Assembly: GCA_947623185.1 (NCBI GenBank)
Contig: CANQGL010000002.1
Span: forward strand, 1-64,000
Direction of reading: 5' to 3'
Source of the DNA: an uncultured Lachnospiraceae bacterium
Lineage (GTDB): Bacteria; Bacillota; Clostridia; Lachnospirales; Lachnospiraceae
Length of the DNA stretch: 64,000 nt
In this document: piece by piece, positions 59,176-64,000 of the stretch
Layout of the letters: each line of letters starts with the position of its first letter
How positions within the stretch are numbered: position 1 is the first letter of the stretch
Translations under genes and position numbers: made by a program
Notes under the pieces: generated by a model
Database searches by the model: none
What the model was told of the DNA's origin: nothing
What the model saw: only the letters and a program-made list of their open reading frames with translations

Positions 59176-60471
59176 GTGAAAAAGCTCAAAAAAGCGGTAT
59201 TACTGTTAGCGGTATGCCTGATCGCAACGCTCATCGGCGGCTGCGGAAGCGGCGCCTCCGCCGACGGTAAGACCCATCTCACATTCCAGATCTGGGACGT
59301 CAACCAGAGAGACGGAATGCAGGCCATGTGCGATGCTTATACGGCTCAGCACCCGGACGTCGTGATCGAAGTCCAGGTTACGAGCTGGGATGAGTATTGG
59401 ACCAAGCTCGAGGCCACGGCGATCTCCAACCAGATGCCGGATATTTTCTGGATGCATACGAACGAGATCTTAAAGTATGCGGATTACGGAAAAATCGCCG
59501 ACCTCACGGACCTCTACGACGACGTGGATCCCGGTTTCTACCAGGAGCACTTCTCGGAGGTATCCTTAAAGAACATCCAGGGGAGCGACGGCAGGTATTA
59601 CGGCGTTCCGAAGGACAAGGACACCATCGGACTTGTCTACAACAAGGAGATGTTCGACCAGGCGGGCGTCGCCTATCCGGATGAAAGCTGGACATGGGAC
59701 GACCTCTGCGAGGCTTCGCAGAAGATCTACGATGCGACCGGTTACTACGGTTACATGGCTTACGGCGACGATCAGCTCGGTTACTGGAACTTCGTGTACC
59801 AGAACGGCGGCAGCATCCTTGCCGACAACGGGATCAACGGCGGATTCAACCTCCCCGCCACGCAGGACGCGATGCGTTTCTACATCGACCTGCAGAAGAA
59901 CAACTGGTGCCCGGACCAGAACTATTTCGCGGAGACCTCTCCCGGAACGGCCTTCTTCTCCGGCCAGGGCGCGATGTTCTTCGAGGGAGACTGGAACATC
60001 CTCTCCGAGATGCAGAACTATCCGAACATGATCGGCAAGTGGGATGTTGCGGTCCTGCCGAAATGCCCGAACCCGGCAAACGGCGACGGCAGAGCATCCA
60101 TCTCCAACGGCCTCTGCTACGCGACTTCCCCGACCGGGAAACACTATGAGACTGTAAAGGACGTTCTCCGCTTCTTCGGCTCCGAGGAGGGCCAGAGGAT
60201 CCAGGGCGAATCCGGCGCGGCGATCCCGGCCTACATCGGACTTGAGGACACCTGGGTCGGCGTATTCGACCAGTTCGACTACCGTCTGAACGTCGAATGC
60301 TTCGTCGATATGTTCGACTACGGCGTACAGTCCGTCAACAACAAGTTCCGTCCGACATGGAAGCCCGACGTTTCCGACGCGCTGCTCAAGATCTATTCCG
60401 GCCAGATCTCGTTCGAGGATGGCATGAACATCATGCAGCAGGCGGTCGACGAGGCGGCTCTGGAAGACTAA
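59176..60471 (+). CDS. Sugar ABC transporter substrate-binding lipoprotein
   Basis: A 431-residue lipoprotein with a signal peptide and lipobox LIGGC (Cys23). The mature protein has an extracellular solute-binding family 1 fold (GHLTFQIWDVNQRDGM-like opening, PDIFWMHTNEILKYAD and FFEGDWNILSEM). It catches an oligosaccharide, probably an alpha-galactoside such as raffinose or melibiose given the galactosidase at the operon end. The start is GTG after AAAGGAGGG. Confidence 0.93.
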   Translation: MKKLKKAVLLLAVCLIATLIGGCGSGASADGKTHLTFQIWDVNQRDGMQAMCDAYTAQHPDVVIEVQVTSWDEYWTKLEATAISNQMPDIFWMHTNEILKYADYGKIADLTDLYDDVDPGFYQEHFSEVSLKNIQGSDGRYYGVPKDKDTIGLVYNKEMFDQAGVAYPDESWTWDDLCEASQKIYDATGYYGYMAYGDDQLGYWNFVYQNGGSILADNGINGGFNLPATQDAMRFYIDLQKNNWCPDQNYFAETSPGTAFFSGQGAMFFEGDWNILSEMQNYPNMIGKWDVAVLPKCPNPANGDGRASISNGLCYATSPTGKHYETVKDVLRFFGSEEGQRIQGESGAAIPAYIGLEDTWVGVFDQFDYRLNVECFVDMFDYGVQSVNNKFRPTWKPDVSDALLKIYSGQISFEDGMNIMQQAVDEAALED

Positions 60472-60486
60472 GAGAGGAGGATCATC

Positions 60487-61374
60487 ATGAAAGAAAAAGC
60501 CAGTAAGCGCTCAAGGTCTGAGAGCATGTGGGGCTATATCATGATCGCCCCCACGATTATCGGACTGCTGGTATTGAATATTTATCCATTTCTTGATACA
60601 ATAAAACTCAGCTTCTCGAAGACGCTGCCGTTCGGCCTCTACGAGCTTCGGGGAGTCCAGAACTACGTCAAGATGTTCGCAAGCGCGGAGTTCTGGCGCG
60701 CGAACATGAACACGATCTACTTCTGCGTGCTGACGGTCCCGATCGGCCTGTTTCTGGCCCTCGTCGTCGCCGTCATGCTGAACACGAAGATCAAGGGAAG
60801 AACCTTCTTCCGCGCGGTCTTCTTCCTTCCGATGGTCGTTGCTCCGGCTGCGGTCGCCATGGTATGGAAGTGGATCTTCAACACCGAGTACGGTATCTTA
60901 AATACCCTGCTCATGCACCACATCAACTGGATCACGGATCCCAACATCGTGATCGTGACCTGCGCGATCGTCGCGATCTGGTCCAACATCGGTTATGACG
61001 CGGTGCTCCTTCTTTCCGGACTTCAGAATATTTCTCAGTCCTACTACGAGGCGGCCAGCCTTGACGGCGCGACCAAGCTGCAGCAGTTCTTCCACATCAC
61101 GCTGCCGATGGTCTCCCCGACGCTGTTTGTCGTCCTGATCATGCGCCTGATGTCCTCGATCAAGGTCTACGACCTGATCTACATGATGATCGAGCAGTCG
61201 AACCCGGCTCTGACAAGCGCGCAGTCGCTGATGTACCTGTTCTTCCGCGAGTCCTTCGTGACCGGCGACCGCGGCCTCGGTTCCGCAGTCGTGATCTGGA
61301 CCGTCGCCTTCATCGGCGTCGTGACGCTCGTGCAGTTCTGGGGACAGAAGAAGTGGGTCAATTACGAGGTCTAA
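60487..61374 (+). CDS. Sugar ABC transporter permease, MalF/MsmF type
   Basis: A 295-residue inner-membrane permease with six membrane segments. The EAA loop reads YYEAASLDGATKLQQFFHITLP, the contact site for the ATPase; key residues are EAA and the G in DGA. It follows the binding protein by 15 bp. No ATPase gene is in this operon, so a shared MsmK-type subunit elsewhere is likely. Confidence 0.93.
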   Translation: MKEKASKRSRSESMWGYIMIAPTIIGLLVLNIYPFLDTIKLSFSKTLPFGLYELRGVQNYVKMFASAEFWRANMNTIYFCVLTVPIGLFLALVVAVMLNTKIKGRTFFRAVFFLPMVVAPAAVAMVWKWIFNTEYGILNTLLMHHINWITDPNIVIVTCAIVAIWSNIGYDAVLLLSGLQNISQSYYEAASLDGATKLQQFFHITLPMVSPTLFVVLIMRLMSSIKVYDLIYMMIEQSNPALTSAQSLMYLFFRESFVTGDRGLGSAVVIWTVAFIGVVTLVQFWGQKKWVNYEV

Positions 61375-61389
61375 GGAAAGGAGGAAACT

Positions 61390-62229
61390 ATGAACAATTC
61401 ATCATTGGAAAGAGCAAGAAAAATCAGAACGGCCGGTATCTACGCGTTCTTCATTATCGGTTCGATCGTGATGATCTTCCCGTTCGTCTGGATGCTCCTT
61501 ACGAGCTTCAAGACCGTGGAAGAGAGCATGATGGTTCCTCCGACGATCCTGCCGGCCGCATGGCAGCTTAAGAACTTTACGGATGCGATGGCGTCCCTGC
61601 CGTTCGGCGCGCTGTACAAAAACACGCTGCTCATGATCTTCTGGCGCGTGGTGTGTGCGGTCGTATTTTCGTCGATGGCGGGCTACGCGTTCGCGAAGCT
61701 GAACTTTAAGGGAAAGGATCTTCTGTTCTCGATCGTTCTGGTCCAGCAGATGCTTCCGTCCCAGATCTTCATTACGCCGCAGTACCAGATGCTGGCAAAG
61801 GTCGGCCTCACCAACTCCATCTTCGGTCTGGTGTTCCCGGGTCTGGTCAGCGCCTTCGGTACGTTCTTCATGCGTCAGGCGTACCTCGGGATCCCGAACG
61901 AGATCGCCGAGGCGGCTTACCTGGACGGCTGCAACCAGTGGCAGTCCTTCGTGAAGGTCATGGCTCCGCTTACCACCGCTTCCATGGCGGCTCTGGCGGT
62001 CTTCACCGCGGTATTCGCTTACGGAGACCTGATGTGGCCGCTGATCGTAAACACGGACCTGAACCTGATGACGCTTTCCTCCGGTCTTGCCACCCTGAGA
62101 GGACAGTTCAGCACCAACTTCCCGGTAATGATGGCCGGCTCGCTGCTCGCCATGATCCCGATGGTCGTCCTGTATCTGTTCTTCCAGAAGCAGTTCATCG
62201 AAGGCGTTGCCATGACAGGCGGAAAATAA
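61390..62229 (+). CDS. Sugar ABC transporter permease, MalG/MsmG type
   Basis: A 279-residue second permease with six membrane segments. Its EAA loop is EIAEAAYLDGCNQWQSFVKV. The N-terminal RTAGIYAFFIIGSIVMIFPF is the first membrane segment. It pairs with the preceding permease to form the channel. It follows the first permease by 15 bp, after AAAGGAGG. Confidence 0.93.
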   Translation: MNNSSLERARKIRTAGIYAFFIIGSIVMIFPFVWMLLTSFKTVEESMMVPPTILPAAWQLKNFTDAMASLPFGALYKNTLLMIFWRVVCAVVFSSMAGYAFAKLNFKGKDLLFSIVLVQQMLPSQIFITPQYQMLAKVGLTNSIFGLVFPGLVSAFGTFFMRQAYLGIPNEIAEAAYLDGCNQWQSFVKVMAPLTTASMAALAVFTAVFAYGDLMWPLIVNTDLNLMTLSSGLATLRGQFSTNFPVMMAGSLLAMIPMVVLYLFFQKQFIEGVAMTGGK

Positions 62230-62247
62230 TTAAAGGATAATACCAAC

Positions 62248-64000
62248 ATGTCAATCAGATATAATACAGGCAGCAGAACATTCATACTTGAGACGCGGGA
62301 CAGTTCGTACCTGATGAAGATCAGCAGATACGGGAACCTGTTGCATTTATATTATGGGGACCGGATCCCCGACACCGACCTCGACTACCTGATCCAGAAC
62401 CAGGACAGGGGTTTTTCGCCGAATCCGAACGAGGCCGGAAACGACAGGGCGTTTTCCCTCGACTTTCTGGCGCAGGAGTTCTCGACGGAAGGAAAAGGCG
62501 ATTACCGGACGCCAAGCATCTCGGTAGTCAACGGCGACGGGAGCAGGATTTTTTCCGGTAAGGTTGACGGTTACACGATTTACAAAGGAAAATACAGTTT
62601 AGAGGGAATGCCCTCCCTGCGGGCCGGGGCGAAGGATTCGGTGGAAACGCTGGAGATCTCGCTTCGCGATACGGAGAGCGGCGCGGAGGCAGTGCTCTGC
62701 TACAGTGTGTTTGAGGAAAAGAACATCATCACCCGCACGACGCGGTTCGTAAACGGCGGGAGCGCGGACATCAGGCTCACGAAGCTCATGTCTGCCACCG
62801 TGGACTACCATGTGTCGGACTACGATCTGGTGTACTTTGCCGGAAGGCACCTGATGGAGCGTGAGTTCACAAGAATTCCGGTGAGCCGCGGACTCCATTC
62901 GATCGGAAGCAGCCGCGGGGCTTCCTCCCATCAGTACAATCCGTTCCTGATCGTCTGCGAGAAGAGAGCGGATGAGGACATGGGAAAGTGCTACGGATAT
63001 TCCCTCGTTTACAGCGGAAACTTCATCATCGAGGCCGAGAAGGACCAGTTCAGCAGACTGCGGATCAACGCCGGCATCAATCCCAGAGGCTTTGAGTTTG
63101 TGATCGGACCGGGGGAGAAATTCCAGGCCCCCGAGGTCGTGATGGCTTACTCGAAGCACGGTTTTACGGGACTGTCGCATCTGTACCACGACGTTTACCG
63201 TGAAAACCTCTGCCGTTCGCCTTATGCGAAAAAGGCGCGGCCGGTCCTGATCAACAGCTGGGAGGCCGCATACTTCGACTTTGACGATGAAAAGCTTCTT
63301 GATATCGCAAAAGATGCCGTCGGAATGGGCGTCGATCTGTTCGTGCTCGACGACGGCTGGTTCGGAAAACGCGACGACGACAATTCCGGACTCGGAGACT
63401 GGACGGAGAACCGCAAAAAGATCAAATGCGGGCTGTCCGGACTTTCCGACAGGATCCACGAACTGGGACTTCAGTTCGGGATCTGGATCGAGCCGGAGAT
63501 GATCTCCGAGGACAGCGATCTCTACCGTGCCCACCCGGACTGGCGCCTTGCGGCGGCGGGACGGCCGATGAGCCGCGGAAGAAATCAGCTCGTTTTGGAT
63601 CTCTCCCGCGCGGACGTGTGCGATTACCTGATCGATTCGATCAACACGCTCTTAAACAGCGCGAAGATCGAATACATCAAATGGGACATGAACCGCAGCA
63701 TCAGCGACGTGTGGTCGGCCCTGCTTCCCGCCGAGCGGGAAGGCGAGGTGTTCCACCGCTATGTGCTCGGCCTGTACCGTGTGATGGATGAGGTGATCCT
63801 AAAGCACCCGGAGGTCCTCTACTGCGGCTGCTGCGGCGGCGGCGGAAGATTCGACCCGGCGATGCTTTACTACGAGCCGCAGATCTGGTGCAGCGACAAC
63901 TCGGACGCGAAGGCCAGACTGAAGATCCAGTACGGGACCTCGTTCGCCTATCCGGTCAATACGCTCGAAGCGCATGTCTCGGTCTGCCCGAACCATCAGA
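62248..64000 (+). CDS. Alpha-galactosidase, GH36 (partial, runs off the window)
   Basis: The frame is open from the ATG at 62248 to the edge, giving 584 of an expected 730 or so residues. LDDGWFGKRDDDNSGLGDW and the retaining nucleophile Asp480 in IKWDMNRS are seen. The acid/base is Asp550 in CSDNSD. It hydrolyses terminal alpha-1,6-galactose from raffinose-type sugars. In the loop before the acid/base the family ESC motif appears as CGC at residues 526-528, keeping the last Cys. The gene follows the permeases by 18 bp. Confidence 0.93.
   Translation, partial: MSIRYNTGSRTFILETRDSSYLMKISRYGNLLHLYYGDRIPDTDLDYLIQNQDRGFSPNPNEAGNDRAFSLDFLAQEFSTEGKGDYRTPSISVVNGDGSRIFSGKVDGYTIYKGKYSLEGMPSLRAGAKDSVETLEISLRDTESGAEAVLCYSVFEEKNIITRTTRFVNGGSADIRLTKLMSATVDYHVSDYDLVYFAGRHLMEREFTRIPVSRGLHSIGSSRGASSHQYNPFLIVCEKRADEDMGKCYGYSLVYSGNFIIEAEKDQFSRLRINAGINPRGFEFVIGPGEKFQAPEVVMAYSKHGFTGLSHLYHDVYRENLCRSPYAKKARPVLINSWEAAYFDFDDEKLLDIAKDAVGMGVDLFVLDDGWFGKRDDDNSGLGDWTENRKKIKCGLSGLSDRIHELGLQFGIWIEPEMISEDSDLYRAHPDWRLAAAGRPMSRGRNQLVLDLSRADVCDYLIDSINTLLNSAKIEYIKWDMNRSISDVWSALLPAEREGEVFHRYVLGLYRVMDEVILKHPEVLYCGCCGGGGRFDPAMLYYEPQIWCSDNSDAKARLKIQYGTSFAYPVNTLEAHVSVCPNHQ

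Overview
The window looks like chromosome of a fairly GC-rich, spore-forming member of the Lachnospiraceae (Clostridia). The evidence is a set of features: Gram-positive Shine-Dalgarno sites (AGGAGG), consensus sigma-A promoters, a tryptophan T-box leader, a CIRCE operator, cotJ spore-coat genes, ChW and cell-wall-binding repeats, the Tdh/Kbl pair and a raffinose/melibiose-type sugar operon. Exact genus cannot be read from this sequence. No rRNA, CRISPR array, insertion sequence or intact prophage was seen.

Layout. 1-5.9 kb: a tRNA-Tyr/Phe/Gly cluster, threonine catabolism (tdh-kbl), a second tRNA-Gly followed by an odd tandem-repeat tract, then an MTA/SAH-deaminase-like amidohydrolase divergent from a PfkB-type sugar kinase. 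5.9-12.8 kb: flavin reductase, SIMPL lipoprotein, cyclophilin, GNAT acetyltransferase, ispE-gntR operon with an operator-like palindrome on its promoter, an Fe-S aldo/keto reductase and an acetamidase. 12.8-17.4 kb: hsp20 under CIRCE, a tandem glutaredoxin-like protein with a small thioredoxin-like partner, trpB2 behind a Trp T-box, and an unknown plus sigma-like pair. 17.5-27 kb: polysaccharide deacetylase, rarA, rho-iclR, hpf, a DnaA-box cluster, secA and a frameshift-free prfB.

27-37.5 kb: two secreted cell-surface proteins, a possible 17-residue peptide gene, an XRE regulator with a membrane protein, an aminotransferase, gtrA-yfhO (likely wall-polymer glycosylation) running into argH, and a small cysteine protein. 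37.5-51.2 kb: a D-aminopeptidase/transporter/LysR cluster, lactonase-aroC-rpiB, lepB-lysC (the signal peptidase carries an inserted zinc-knuckle-like CxxC pair), a DUF3810 membrane protein, glgB-mscS and a ChW-repeat deacetylase. 51.4-64 kb: M20 peptidase plus YfcC-type transporter, cotJA-cotJB with a cotJC cut to 37 codons, a phosphoesterase, a roughly 200-bp near-perfect palindrome, a ParB-like/BMP fusion protein co-transcribed with an AraC regulator, and a divergent sugar ABC operon ending in a GH36 alpha-galactosidase that runs off the window.

Most of the window is core metabolism. The parts most worth a second look are the zinc-knuckle signal peptidase, the DnaA-box cluster away from dnaA, the long palindrome, the cytoplasmic ParB-like/BMP fusion and the truncated cotJC.
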